Shown here: positions 26,358 to 39,274 of the stretch, in pieces
Numbering within the stretch: position 1 is the stretch's first letter
Layout of the letters: every line of letters begins with the position of its first letter
DNA from: Antitrichia curtipendula
Lineage: Eukaryota; Streptophyta; Bryopsida; Hypnales; Leucodontaceae
Direction: 5' to 3'
Assembly: GCA_951230915.1 (NCBI GenBank)
Contig: OX579633.1
Location: 21,238,574-21,302,573, forward strand
DNA: 64,000 nt
The notes under the pieces: generated by a model
Told to the model about the DNA's origin: nothing
The model's database searches: none
What the model saw: only the letters and a program-made list of their open reading frames with translations
Made by a program: the position numbers and the translations under genes

Positions 26358-28573
26358 ATTTAAGGTACTCAAGGAGTCAAGTAGAACAAAAGTGTTCTAC
26401 TCTTACAACACTATGTTATTCTTCTTTCAATAACTACTATGCATTGCAAGCTCCACCATGAATTGAAAAATGCTTAAAATGTTGTGAAATTTTACATATA
26501 AATTTTCAACTTTCTTATCTTTCACTGAGCACAAAAAGGCATCATTTCAAAATATTTTGAATTTTCTTGATGTGCTCACTCTCAATGTGAACTTCAAAAT
26601 CCTATGGTTATCTTTTTATCTAATTTCAAGAAAAAATGAACAAAAAAATTATTCAAGTTTTTGATAGTTTTGGCCCATTTTGAAAGTACATCCCCTTGGG
26701 CGTTAGGGATTAAATCATTCCTTAAATCAATTGACTTCAATTTCTAAAAAAGTGGCCAAGTATCTAGTTTTGATCATGTAGACTATTAACCTCCACATGA
26801 CTAAGGAATTATTATAAGACAAAATTTAGATGCAGTAGTATTAAAATGCCTCTACTTTATAAAGTTAAATCAAAAGATGAGATTTTAGGTATATATTGCA
26901 TTGAAATCATCTATACAATCAAACTTCAAAAGCTTGATTTTCTTCACAAAAGTTATGTATTTTGATGATTGATAAAATTATAATTATTATAGTTTGGTGG
27001 GAAAAAAAATTGGTTTTAGAAACTTTATATTTTTGTTGGTCAAGATTACACCTAGACATCTTTGATACATCCTTTAATATTAAATGCTTTGTTCACCATC
27101 AAAGTCAATGGATAATGGACCTTATTCTAAATATAGGTTGTATTCTCAATATAGCATTATTATGTGACAAGAAGTTGTATGCAACTGAAATGTAATAATA
27201 AAGATCCAACAAGTGTAAAAGTGTTCAATACTCTCTCATTGACTAAAAAAGAATATGAATACTATATGAATCAATGATACTGGTATTTTGGAGGGGTTAC
27301 AATTATACATTACGAATTTAAAAAATGATTCTACTATCTACTATCTCTATTAATTAATGTAATAAAATATTTGTCACAAAATGCGAATGTCACCAACAAT
27401 AGCACTATTGAACAAGATTACATAGCACTATGAAACAAGTGAAAAGGTTTTCCTTTACAAATGGCCAAGTGCAAAACCTTCACACTTCAATGGTGCCTAA
27501 TAATACAATATCCTAAATCCAAACCTAATAAGCATCTAAGTTAAAAAATTTATTAATAAACTATCTAATTTTTGTTGAACTTCACTAGAATCTTTTCACT
27601 CATAATTTTTTTAGACACCATATAAACAAACAACTTCACAACAAACTTCATGCAACACAAGCTCAATTTTTTAATAAGGGAGCCTAGACTACTTCAAAGT
27701 AGTTTTTGTCAATGCAAAGCCTCCTTCCCTTAGAAGTAAAATCAATAAACTATAAACTTTCAAAGTGCTAATGGTATATATACTCAAAGTGGACCTAGGC
27801 TCTCATATTTAGAACAAGTACATTTTAAGCAAAGGTATATGTTTTTGGCAAGAATCCCTAGGGATTAGAACTACAACAAGAGAAACAAAAGTTATGAAAT
27901 TACTGAAGACGCTAATTCTTGTTGAGACCATGAAATACAACAACTTTAACCCAAAATGTTGCACAACGTGTGATGAATGATAAAAAAAATCCTTCTCTAC
28001 AAGACACAAGTGCAACTATTCATCCTCAGAATTTTGTTATGAAAAGGGGAGGTCTTCTACAATGTTTGACTTCAAACAAGTGCTTTTGCATTTTTTAAAG
28101 CCAATGATTCCCACGGTATCCAAAGGGGTGATTTCCACGGTCACCAATCTGTCCTTTTAAGGGTTAAGGACTAAGTAACTGGTTACGAGTAGCCAATTTG
28201 ACTGGCTATATTGATCATGAACATACTGTAAGTAATACACTCAGTGACAGCCATCAGCTCAATAAGGTTTTTGTTCAGATATATCTCAAACTAAGAAAAT
28301 TGAGTAAACAGGAAAACTAGAAACAAAAGGGCTCCTCGATCAAGAGCCAAAGAATTTTTTCTAACCTTGCAGCTGCTTTCATTTCCAGGCAACAGCAGTA
28401 CAAAAAGGAAGTATAGAAGCAATCAAAATGTAGAAAAGATTTATAGGCCCTTTGCCTCTCCTTGGAAACGCCTCCTGCCTTCGCAGAGGCGTTGATAAAT
28501 CAGTTGCTGCTGATGCAGTTCCTAGTGTGGCCGATGATTGGATTGTACAGTACAGTACAGTAATCGCTTGCAC
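26158..28573. other. AT-rich intergenic stretch downstream of the ERD6-like gene
   Basis: No supported gene. Isolated element ends (GGGCGTTAGGGATTAAA near 26697 and CCTTTTAAGGGTTAAG near 28153) suggest decayed TTAA-type copies whose other ends I could not place. The region contains the trinucleotide microsatellite listed separately. Confidence 0.4.
26274..26357. repeat. (AGT)n microsatellite
   Basis: An almost perfect run of AGT/GTA trinucleotides, interrupted once near the start, about 28 units long. Frames through it give poly-valine and poly-leucine peptides and are not genes. Confidence 0.95.
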
Positions 28574-31500
28574 TCACTTGAAGGAGGCTTCAATCTGTTC
28601 AAGTGTGCGACCGCGAGTTTCTGGGACATACAAAGCAACAAAGACTACTGTACCCACGCATTCGGCAGCAAATATCCAAAAGGAACCTGCACATCCAATA
28701 TTTTCCACGAATGAGGGCTACGTTCACCAGCAACTCCATAGATCCAAATAAATGGCTTATAGCAAGTGCCTCGACCTCGAATAGGAATGTATTGATATCT
28801 GTCTTTCCATATAACCATAATTAAAAACCTCACAGATTACAAAAATTAAATATCATATTTGACAATCTTAGAATGCCACTATTTCCACAACCACGTCATC
28901 ATTATACTAGACATAAGAATTGGATGATAGGACCCAACGTGTAACTGTTGCTCGTCACAGCTCTTTTCATTGGACACCAAGACTTTCTAGATCTTAAATC
29001 ATTGTTAAGTGTCTCCCCTTCTTGGGGTAGAGATTATAAAGCACAAAAACCATTTCATTCTTTCTTTACGCCACCTACGAAATGAAAATTTTTAGTTACA
29101 TGAGAGGACAACAATAGTTACTCAGCATGTTATTGAATCTATTTCTGATTTACCTGCTGAGCTCCAAAGGAGCATGTAGTTAAAAATCATGGTGACAGCG
29201 TACGAGCAAAACCAATTGATCAGAGTTGCAATGCTTCCAGCTACGCCCTTTACGTGTGCTGGGAAGATCTGAACATTAAACCACGACGAGTATGAAAATG
29301 AGATAAAATGACACGGGCAGATAAACTTCAAAGAGACTCTGACCTGCTTGCGATTCATTAAAGGACCGCAGTTCGCTACATGCGATAAAGGACTCACCTC
29401 GGACATGATAATCCATGGAATAGCACCCATTCCCAATGAGAATGTTGCGATGTAAACCTGCACGAAGCAGTTTAAACAAACCAACGCACATTAAAGATTT
29501 TGGAAGCAGGTGCCGAAGACATGAGAAAATTGTGGTCAAACTCAAAACTTAGGCTCACAACTAACATTTGACTAGAGAACCCACCCACTGGAGACACTTT
29601 AGAAAACCCAGTCGCGTAACAATTAGCAGGGATTACCTATGAAACCGCCTTTATAGCATTCCAATTGGCGGTCTTTAAGGCAGTTAGGATTTCTAGTACA
29701 CCTCTACGGAGGTTTTTACTACTGAGAGTTTCACAACGCTTGAGGCACAAAACAACAGTCAGTTATTGCCAAAGTTTTGGCGCAGAATTAAATCTAACAC
29801 TTACCAGAAGGCTAACAAGTGCCAGCTCAGAAATGAAGGTGTTCAATGCCTCTGACATCTTCTCTGGTTGCAAAGTCTGTAGCAGATGAACATACCACGT
29901 TTATTAAAGCTCATACAATCTATGTAAAATTGCAGAAGTCCAAAATGGGCTAAGAAACATAATCGAAGCGGGAAAGTCACAGGAGCTTAGGCTGACCCGT
30001 AAGTAGAAGGAAAATCCCACGAGGAAGCAGCTGAGGGCCATGCCTCCTGCAGATATCTGCAAGCACATACTTGTAAATCAAAGACAAATTTCAGGGCAGC
30101 GGGCTCCAGAAGTACAGAATTTTGTCTTCCCTTCTACAAGTTCTTGGTGGCACTCACGAGGTGCTCCCTCTGAGTTACAAAGCTCAGAATCTACAACACC
30201 TACCCCACACGAACGAGCAATTGACAATGGGCTCTAAAATCCCCAACCGCAGGGTATATCACAGTACAGCCCCATTAGTTCACAAGGTTCTTAACGTTAC
30301 GCTAAGAGGCATAGGATTCATTTAGTCCTCAATAAAGTCAGTTAAACATAAACTAATTATTAAGTGCCGTAGCTTGACAAAATATTAACATTACTATAAA
30401 TAACTTATTGGTATAGTGTCCTATTGCATTGACATTAACTTGCAATTGATAGATCTGTCAATCTAATTGGGGTGCGTGGGGGGTGCGGGACTTTTGAAAT
30501 GTAGTCCCAGAAGTTTCACACATTTACAAACATAACTTTTTTGTACTTTGTGTCAAATTACCATGAGTAAAATACGTCTTCCTGCTTTATCCATCAGTCC
30601 AGCAGCAGCAAGAGTCATAAAGACCTGCAAAAAAGTAATCAGACAAATACCGTCAAAAGTTATGGCCTTCACCCGTCTCGCGCATATATAGTACATGTAC
30701 TTCAGACAGAGAATATCAGGAGTCAAAAGTCGGTACCTGTAGAGAACCCAAAGCAACAGAAGCTATGTCGGGATTTGAAACACCTGCATCATTTTGAAGT
30801 CATATCAGACTATCAGACTCAATTCAGTGGTCCAATCAATTGGAGTTCATTCAAGCAGCATAATTTCCATTTATATTTCATGGCTTTAAACAATACGAAG
30901 TAAATCAAAATCTAACGTATCATGATACAATGACTCTTAAACAAGAGCAGAGCAAGACAATATGGAAATGGAGCCATCTACAGGGCTAATTTTGCTTCTG
31001 GTTACATGTTTGCGCACAACAGAAGCTTGTAGAATGAGACCATAACTTACCTGCTGTAGAAAAGATTGAGCTGGAGTACAACATAACCGCGTTGATGCCA
31101 GAGAATTGCTGAAGTACCATCAATCCTATTCCAGCCTTCCCACAAGAAACAGGTAGCTCAAAACTCACTGAAAGTAACAAAATAAAAAATTGATACCCTG
31201 CAGTAGGACCATAAGCTACAAAATGTCACTAGTAGAACCCACCCCACCCCAATACATTAATATGGTCAAGAGCAAAAACTCACAACAAGTGGACGGAGAA
31301 GTTTTCGATGCTTCAGATCGCTCAACTTGACGCTGGGCAGAGCACTAGAGGCTTCCATAGCCGCCTGTATAAGCATAAAAAAGCGAATGAGAACTTATGT
31401 CAGTAAAGTTCGGAACATGAGAAAAAATGAGTACAGCGGCTAAAAGCAATGCAAATTTATACCTGAATGTCTGCAATCTCGTTGGCGATGTTGAAATCAT

Positions 31501-34500
31501 TTCCTCGCAACTTTTGCAAACATGAAGAAAGTTCCTCTTTCTTGCCTGCCTTGGCCTGTCCATGCAAGGAACCACATTAATGTTCTAAGCCTCATTTCTT
31601 CTGACCTAAATTTCGGAAATCAAGCAGTTTGAAGGAGTCTCAATCCATAGATCATGCATTGTTCAATACAAGTATGGAAGATTAAGACAAAGATGTAAGA
31701 ATAAGGTAGAGAACCCTTTTGCGTGGGCCGCCTTTCCCGTGGGTTGAAAAGTCTCCCATTTACGATGCAAGTGTTGTCCAAAGTTCAAACACAAGGCTTC
31801 TAAAAATTAACAGAAATTTGGTTTCTATTACAGTCAAATATACTTCCATGAAAATCCTCTTAGAAAAAGGGACAATACCTACTCAAACAGCTGAAAGTCA
31901 CAGGAATGGGTTCCCTACTTATGGCAAAGACTGCTGGGCAGACAACGATATACTGCTTTCAATAGATGGATCAAAAATTGGAAGATAGTAACACAGCGTA
32001 CCAGCCAGCGAGGGCTTTCAGGAATAAATAGAAGCCCAACAATCAATGCGACCACCGGAACGCCACCTGCCAAAGTCATCAAAGTCAAAACATCGTCCCA
32101 ATATCAGTACGTAATAAGAATTTGACATGCTTTGCACCTAACAAGTGATTTTGAGAAGTGATTATTCTAACAATGAAAAATATGCTCAGTGCTTCACGTG
32201 CCGCAATTAGGTGTGGTTACCTTAGCAGGTAATTCTGAAACGTACCAATTAAAGCGAGAAAACGCCAGCTGAAGAACATGCCAAAGAAGTATGAAAGGGT
32301 GATGCCGACTGTTATGGCCAGCTGATCCATGTTTCAGAGAAATGGCTGCAGTCAGCTCCTTTGTACTTGTAAACCTCCAGCATTTTTAGACGGTTTTTAA
32401 AGGTTGGGCAAATGTTAAGCAAACTTCACCGACCCATGACAACAGAACTATGTAGCTGCTTGACAAAAGCAATCAGCAACATCTGACTCTACCACCCCTT
32501 AGCAGCAGGTCACGAAACTGAATAGAGCAAGAAATCAGCACCTGATTCATAGTTCCGAGAGTTCCCCTCAAATGCTTGGGTGAGATCTCTCCTAAATACA
32601 TAGGTACCTGGCAAAGAAAGTAAAAAGAAATGGGCAAATATTAGTATGCTAGTACTTGAAGATACCAAACACAGGCTGCATTTTGACTACAGAATAAATG
32701 CCTTCAGAGGGAATAAATTTATTAGATTACTAAATAAACAATCCAGATGTGGTAACTCTAGACGAATAAGATGAAAGATGAATAAACAAGAGTTGAGAGT
32801 ATTACAGTAAAAGAAATGACGCCTCCCCCAAAACCAATAAGGGTCCTTGCAATGATCAAAGGAGTTGCAGCCTGCAAGAAAATACCCTCTCGTAAGTATT
32901 ACTACGCTTGAATTGTGAAATGCCACATTCCTACTCAGTGCTCTAAGTGATGACTTGGTTAAGTAGGTACCATCTATCAAAATTCAGAACCCAAACTTTG
33001 AACAATCAACTGCTAACATCTAAAATGGGGTCAAAAAGAAATTTTCTACACAAGCTCCGACATCTCATTAGGACTCATACGAAGATTTAGTTCTATGAAA
33101 TCAAGGTCATAAAAGCGAAGGACTTCAGGAAAGGTTAAATAGCTACAGAAATTATCAAGAATGTATGACAAGTAATGTTTGATACAATTCATAGAGATGC
33201 ACTCAGACGACTCATCAGTAAGAATCCACAAATAACGCGTAAAATACATTGTAGATTACTAAACAGGTATCTCACCTTGCCCAACACAATGAGACTCCAT
33301 CCCGCCAGCAAGGGGATAACAGCCAGCAATAGTGCCTGTTGATTCAGCAGGAGCAGCAATATTGCAGGGTCATAAAATTAAACCACAAGAATACAAAGAG
33401 ACACCTAGTCTAGCAGGGCGACTCGAAACACTATCTTTCTACGGTCTTCATACACGAACTGAGTTAGACTAAGATACACACGCTGTAACTGCTCATCCCC
33501 TGAATATCCTCAGACTCTGTCATGTTTTGTACACATGATTAGACAACTCCCACATGTCAAGTTGTAAACACATGTGAGAGTGCATTAGAGTCCATTTGTC
33601 TCCCGAGGTAGTGTGCAACGCATTGTACGGATGACTCGGACACATTACGGTATTCTACCACCGCAAATTTTGCACAGCAGAAGATAACTTACACGTCTCC
33701 GTCCGAAGTAGTCAGCTAAGCGCCCACTAATAATTGCGCCAACCATGCAACCCACGTTGAGGATGGATCCAAAGGTCGAGAACTGCAGGATAAGAACAAG
33801 GAAATCCAAGCCACAATGAATAGATAGTACATCAGGTGGGGGAACCCTAATACGTGGCGGGTCCTTCTGATTGGGGTGACAATGCAAGTGTCATCCAAAC
33901 ACGTGAATTGCAAGCATATACTTGCTTAAAAGTTCGATCACAGTCAAAGTGCTTCCAAGAAATACATCTTACTAATAGTTCAAGGGTAGTCTAGGATTGT
34001 CATTTGGAACCGACTTCAACAATTCATAACTTCTTCATACGGTATTTAATAATACATATTTTAGTGCGCAATGGAATCCTCTTGAAAACAGGGACAAAAT
34101 CCATTTCAAACTTACAAGAGATAAAAGAATTCCATTCTAATATTGGAAACTACTCAAAACACCTGAAAGCCACGGGAATGGACTCCCTAAGAGAAGCATA
34201 AAGAGGCTGGTCCTAGTGAGAATCCCAGACGACTACCAGAATGATTCATACAACTGCCCGCGGCATTGCTCACCTGGGCAATGGTGAAATTCAGATCCCG
34301 GATGATGGCAACTTCAGTTGGGGACGTGAAACCAAGCTGTAAAATACACAGGAATCGTAACCAAATTTAGGCCTATGATTTCCAGAGAAAATCACTACGA
34401 AGTTTTGCCTCTTCATAAGGTCCACCCAAAGGCATACGTTTTTTAGAAAGCTAGAAGCGAAACCCTCCCATTTACATTAGTAGTGTCAATAATACATCCA

Positions 34501-34850
34501 AACCTTCTCAGAAATGCCATCCTAGAATATCCCACACAATTGGTATAAAATCCTTGACCATAGAGCAGGTCCAACATGTTAACCAAGTCACAGCTTACCG
34601 CGAATCCCAGTGACAGAGGACCCAGGGCGACCACCAGAGTGGAAAAAATAGCATATCCCGAATTCGGCAGAACTGCATCTCTCCTTGACCTCAAATTATG
34701 ATGATGATGATGCTGATGATGGTGCCTTCCATGCTGGGCTGCTCCAGTCTTAGGATTCGTACTCGATCCTTCACTCTTCAGTAGCAATGGCTTCTGCAGA
34801 TCCTGACTCCCTCCAGCTATCTCCATCCCATTCAAATCCTTCTCCACCAT
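28574..34850 (-). CDS. ERD6-like sugar transporter (major facilitator superfamily)
   Basis: Monosaccharide carrier of the plant ERD6-like group, usually a vacuolar-membrane facilitator exporting hexose. Eighteen GT-AG exons join in frame to 508 aa (Arabidopsis relatives are about 490): 34850-34599, 34336-34274, 33782-33693, 33335-33276, 32871-32806, 32607-32542, 32321-32246, 32066-32002, 31555-31463, 31364-31284, 31135-31051, 30783-30737, 30624-30562, 30056-29997, 29876-29805, 29457-29398, 29268-29154, 28686-28574. Family signatures are in place: DYFGRRR (129-135), PESPRWL (240-246), LQQFSGIN near 312-319, DKAGRR near 360-365 and PETRGRTLEQ (493-502). Twelve membrane segments are expected. 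A dileucine-like KPLLLKSE lies in the N-terminus (20-27), consistent with vacuolar sorting, followed by an unusual histidine-rich stretch at 40-51. The subfamily is clear; substrate and membrane are inferred. Confidence 0.93.
34599..34850 (-). other. First exon of the ERD6-like gene with histidine-rich N-terminus
   Basis: This exon encodes residues 1-84. Residues 40-51 contain nine histidines, encoded partly by a CAT-rich (ATGATGATG on the plus strand) microsatellite at about 34.70-34.73 kb. It precedes the first membrane segment, so the tract should be cytosolic. The ATG at 34850 lies about 25 bp after a plausible intron acceptor (TTACAG), suggesting that the leader is spliced. Confidence 0.6.
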
Positions 34851-34889
34851 GTCTCCTCGTCAACTCCGATATTTCTGTAACACCAAATG

Positions 34890-35410
34890 CCACAATCAAA
34901 ACCGACTTCCACGGAGTATGTTTCCAATCCATCCATTCTAACTCGAACCTCTTCAATATGACTCTCTCTCTCTCTCTCTAAAATGACATTCTAGAATATT
35001 TTGAACGCCTTGAAAATAAGAATGATCACAAATGATGTTCGATAGAATACGTTTCCAAGCAATGCGCAATCCTTCCATTCCATGTAAACTCGAACCTCTC
35101 CACTATGAATGCCTCTCTCTAAAATGACAATTCAGAATATCCTGCTCGACTCCAATTCAAAATGGTCACAAACGGTGCTCCAGAGAGTATGTTCCCAAGT
35201 AATTCGCAATCCATTCATTTCAAGTAAATCCGAACCTCTTCATTATGACTGTCTATCTCTAAAATGACATTCTAGAATCACCTGCACGTCTCTAATTCAA
35301 AATGGTCAAAAACGGTGTTCGAGAGAGTATGTTTCCAAGAAACTCACAGTGAACCTATCCTTTCCACCTACACGCAAAACCTCTTTAATATGCCCCTCTC
35401 TAAAATGTAT
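34890..35410 (-). repeat. Diverged tandem repeat (unit about 140-147 bp) in the ERD6-like leader
   Basis: A unit containing CGAACCTCTTCAATATGACT, CTCTCTAAAATGACATTC and GAGAGTATGTTTCCAAG recurs with starts near 34944, 35091, 35231 and 35372. Copies differ by substitutions and by the length of a CT run. The array lies between a plausible donor (CTG|GTGAGAT on the minus strand, near 35.68 kb) and an acceptor at about 34.88 kb, so it may be inside a leader intron. Confidence 0.65.
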
Positions 35411-36190
35411 CCGGCACACTACCGTTGCCTGTATCACACATTCAAACTACATCATAGTGAAAATTTTGAGACATTGAAGAGGTTCAAGGGTAGCCCCATT
35501 CCGATCAATTCCCAAAGAAGAATGCAACCTCCAATTCACACGAATTGCGTCTCCCACACGCCACTCCAAAGCTCCCCAATCACGTCGATCCCCAAGCCTA
35601 ATCACACAAACCCCTAAAATCCAACTCCTGCAACCAAATTCTGCGTCAATATTCAAAACCCACAACCCAAACACCAAGATCTCACCAGGAATCCAAATTT
35701 AGATCGTTCGGTGCGCTCTAAGCTAAGTAAGCGACGGTCCAGCTCTGTCCAGCATCTGTCCCAACTGTACGCAAACTGAATGGGAGCTCGTCCATCCGTG
35801 CAAAACACTACTCCAACAATGGCTGGCAAATAAGTTAACTTACGTGAAGTGACGGAAGTGAAGTTAGTGTACGGTAACAACAAAACTTGTGCTCATCAAT
35901 GGTTGATAATGAAAGCACAGAAGTTCAAGAGTTGTGGGTGCCCCGATTCAGGGGATCAGTGGCCCACAGCAGGGATGGAATGGTGCTTGGAGAATCCTGA
36001 ACGGGAGAGAGAGCATACGGACGGAGTGCCCAAAGGCCGGCGGGGATTCTGGGAAACGAAGAAGGGATTTAAAGCTTGTGGGATGAAGACAAATGGGGGC
36101 ATGGGAGTTAGCGGTGGAGCAAGAGTCGGTGTGGAGGGGCGTTAAAAGGATGGAGGAAATTGTGACATGTTTGCAAAAACGTTCCATCTA
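35411..36190 (-). promoter_or_regulatory. Probable leader exon and promoter region of the ERD6-like gene
   Basis: Sequence upstream of the ERD6-like start has raised GC content until about 36.19 kb, where AT-rich DNA resumes. Its frames show no recognisable domains. Transcription probably starts in this interval, but no TATA element stands out. Confidence 0.35.
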
Positions 36191-37166
36191 GGTTTTTGTC
36201 TTAAAGGTACAAGGACCATCTATGAAGCGAGTTTTAGATAAACTTATTTTGAACATTTTGAAATATCCATAGTTTATTCATACGGAATCCAATAAAATTC
36301 ATTCAAAGACAACATTATCATAGCTTCCTAGCATCTTGGTCAAGAAATTAATAATTAAAAGGGTGCCTAAATTTGGGAGAAATTATTGATCTTGTTTTCC
36401 TTAAAAAGAAATAAAAATTAGATGTAACAGGATTGCCTAATTCATAGAAATTCATCTTTTATCTTTTCCTTTGTGAACAACTATAAAGATACATGGCAAA
36501 GTTTTTTACCTCACCATTTTGGCTGTTTTAAAGCAAAATCTCGCACAAAAATAAAACATTTTTTCATGCACAACAAACCCTAAAAATTTAACAAAACCAT
36601 GATACATAGCGTAGAGAATGTAGGATCAGGATACATGTTTAGGTAAATGCAACCACCTCACATGAAAGTAGCATCAACCATTTCAAAATTGTAAATCAAC
36701 TTGGATGAATTCCTAATTTATTTTAATTATATTTCAAAACTATTCAATTTTAATATATTGTTTTTTGAACTATTTAACTATTTTTTGTACTTTAATTATT
36801 TATTAGGCATAAAATTGCCTAAGGTGCTAGGAAGCTACAATACTAGAAACTTGGATTTGAACAATTACAACAAAAGGTTACCTGGTTTCCAACGCATTAG
36901 CTACAATTGATTCAAATTACCTTCAATTGAGTTTTGTGATTTTAGTCTATTTTACTTCAAGGTGGTCTTTTCACTATTTTACTTCAAGAATGATGGCTAA
37001 AGAATCTTCAACAACAAAGTTGAAAAAGCACTCATTTTTCCAACACCTTGTGACAAGCCCTTCTTATTATCACGTTGTGTCTTAAATTACTTCAAGAGAA
37101 CATATTTAGCAAGATAAAAAAATATAGTCTACTACTAAATTCCCTCTCTCACAAGTTGATCAACCC
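36191..37166. other. AT-rich intergenic stretch
   Basis: No gene or repeat recognised between the ERD6-like promoter region and the transposon cluster. Confidence 0.4.
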
Positions 37167-38254
37167 TTAACCCCTAAATGCATTCCATGTTTTTAGGCCC
37201 AAAACTACTTCAAAGTATTTAAACCCAAAGCAAAGCTAAAATCTTCATCTATATTTATTCATTAACAAATTCAATCATAGGATCCTTTAGTTAACTTGTT
37301 AGAATACAACCTTTTAAAATTTTAGGATAAGAAACTTTACTAATTGCAAGATCATGTCTCTTAGATTTCAAAAAGAAGTATTTTCACCTCTTTCCAAATG
37401 GTTAGGTTTTATCTTTCAAACTTTTCCCACAAAAATGTGTAGATCCTACAACTTGTTACTTTCTATAATATATTGCAGAAATAAGTTGGAAACACATAAA
37501 AAGAATTTCAAGAAAATATATTTCATATTCATGCTTGAAAAAAATAATAAGTAGAAAGAGATAGAGTATGATTTAAAATACTAATTTGCTAAGAATTTAG
37601 TTATGGAATTGAAAAATTCCAATTGCACTGATTGTAATGTTTTAATAAAAAAATTTACATCCAATCATTTTATTCTTTTTCAAAAATATTGAACATTGAC
37701 TTAAATAAAAAACTTCAAAGTTTATTTCAAAGGAGAGATTCCATAACTGTCTGCAAACTAAAACCCTTCATAACAATACAAGAAAATGGGGGTATAAATG
37801 ACTTGTCCACAATGACTGCACCGACACACAATGATTGCAAAATGATTGCAAAATGACTATTTTGCAGTCATTGTTGTCGGTGCAATCATTGTGGACAAGT
37901 GATTTTTACCCCCATTTTCTTGTAGTGTGACTTTCATCTCATTAATCAAAATGGAATGATTCAAATCTTTTCATGCATATATAAATCTAAGAAACCAAAT
38001 TCAAATTTTTATTTCTTAAAAAAGTGAAGTTTTTCTTAGTCGCTCATGACGCCCACAATGTAACAAAAATTACATATTATACAATAATTTTTTAATCATG
38101 TCGTCAAAAGTTATGAAAATTGTTGCACTTTAAAGATACTCCTTGCCCACATGTTGAGTGAAAATTTCAAAAACAAAAACAGAACATCGTTCTTAATGAG
38201 CTATTTAAAGTTGTTATGTTGGCAAAAAAAATCATTTGGCCCTTTCAGGGTTAA
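37167..38254 (+). mobile_element. TTAA-flanked element of the CCCCTAAA family, carrying a nested insertion
   Basis: The left end is TTAA then CCCCTAAATGCATTCC; the right end is GGCCCTTTCAGGG then TTAA. Interior blocks align with the copy at 50904-51829 (for example the CTGCAAACTAAAA block and the GGAATGATTCAAA block). A 154-bp CACTA-type miniature element interrupts it at 37774-37927; without it the length is about 930 bp, like its relatives. Confidence 0.55.
37774..37927. mobile_element. CACTA-type miniature element nested in a TTAA element
   Basis: The right end, reverse complemented, is CACTACAAGAAAATGGGGG; the left end is CAATACAAGAAAATGGGGG, one base changed. The arms continue through ACTTGTCCACAATGA and form a hairpin. 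Flanks are TAA and TGA. The relative at 50904-51829 shows the uninterrupted sequence (CTCATAACTTTTGAGTC), so the insertion point and a 3-bp duplication are well supported despite one mutated base. Confidence 0.7.
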
Positions 38255-38479
38255 AGGTTGCGGGCCCCATGACCAAAGTAGTCACCAAAATGCTTGGATT
38301 ATTATACCAATAGATGCAATTTTTATTTCTACAAGTAAACAATAAAGTCATCCATTGAGCCTAGCATCTTTTTAAAAGTTAATTGTCAAATAAATATTGA
38401 TTGAGTTAATGTACATAATTTGAGGTCGCAAGATCAAAGTCCTTACAACCAAAGTTGGACACCTCATTGCTCGGGAGTC

Positions 38480-39132
38480 TTAACCCCTAAATGCCCAAGG
38501 CACCAAATTGGGATGTTGGTTTAGGATTTTAGTTAAATAAAAAATAATCAAGTTTTTCTTTTTTATAATTTAAATATTTTTAAATTATTTTTTAAATCTA
38601 GTTTTAGCATCAAAAAACGGAATTTGAAAATGATTGATTATGATTTTTCTATTCAAGATTTTGTACAAGGGTGTTCATTGCAATCTTGAATTTTTGTAGT
38701 ATTGAGGGCTCTTGGAAATGGACCTCAAATACACTAGATCTTGGAGAAAAAATGACATTTGAAATTCATTTAAAAAAATTGCAGGTAGATTTTGAAAAGC
38801 CATAAGTTGATTGGAATTATGCATGTCAAGCCTTTTATCCTCATATTTTTTTGTTGACCAACTTTTTAGATTTGACATGTGAAAAGAAGATTGAAAGACT
38901 TCAAATTATTTTTTTAATTTTAACACCCTCATGATTAAACATTATAATCTTTCAATCCATAAGTGACATTGTTGTATTTTCTTTTCCTATGTGATTTCTA
39001 ATATGTCTAGTTTGAATTTGTACAATTGCAATTTAAAAATAACTAAAGCAACTTATCAAAAAGCTAGTTTTTTATTCAATTTAGAGCAAATTTTTAAAAG
39101 CTCAAAAAAGACCTTAGGCATTTAGGGGTTGA
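38480..39132 (+). mobile_element. TTAA-flanked element of the CCCCTAAA family, 653 bp
   Basis: The left end is TTAA then CCCCTAAATGCCCAAGG; the right end, reverse complemented, is CCCCTAAATGCCTAAGG, so the terminal repeats agree at 16 of 17 positions. The right flank is TTGA, one change from TTAA. Non-coding interior. Confidence 0.65.
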
Positions 39133-39274
39133 GGAATCCTTCAGGAAGAGTCTAGGTTTGAATCGCTAGAAATGTTACCAAGTTGGTGCTTTGTGTTGTG
39201 GACTCTTGGAAATCATATAATCCCACATATGGGCAGCCTACTAGGCTCATAAGGTCAATTTGATTGTTAAAACT

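Noticed and set aside
26154..26461. Poly-valine and poly-leucine open frames
   Set aside because: They are translations of the (AGT)n microsatellite.
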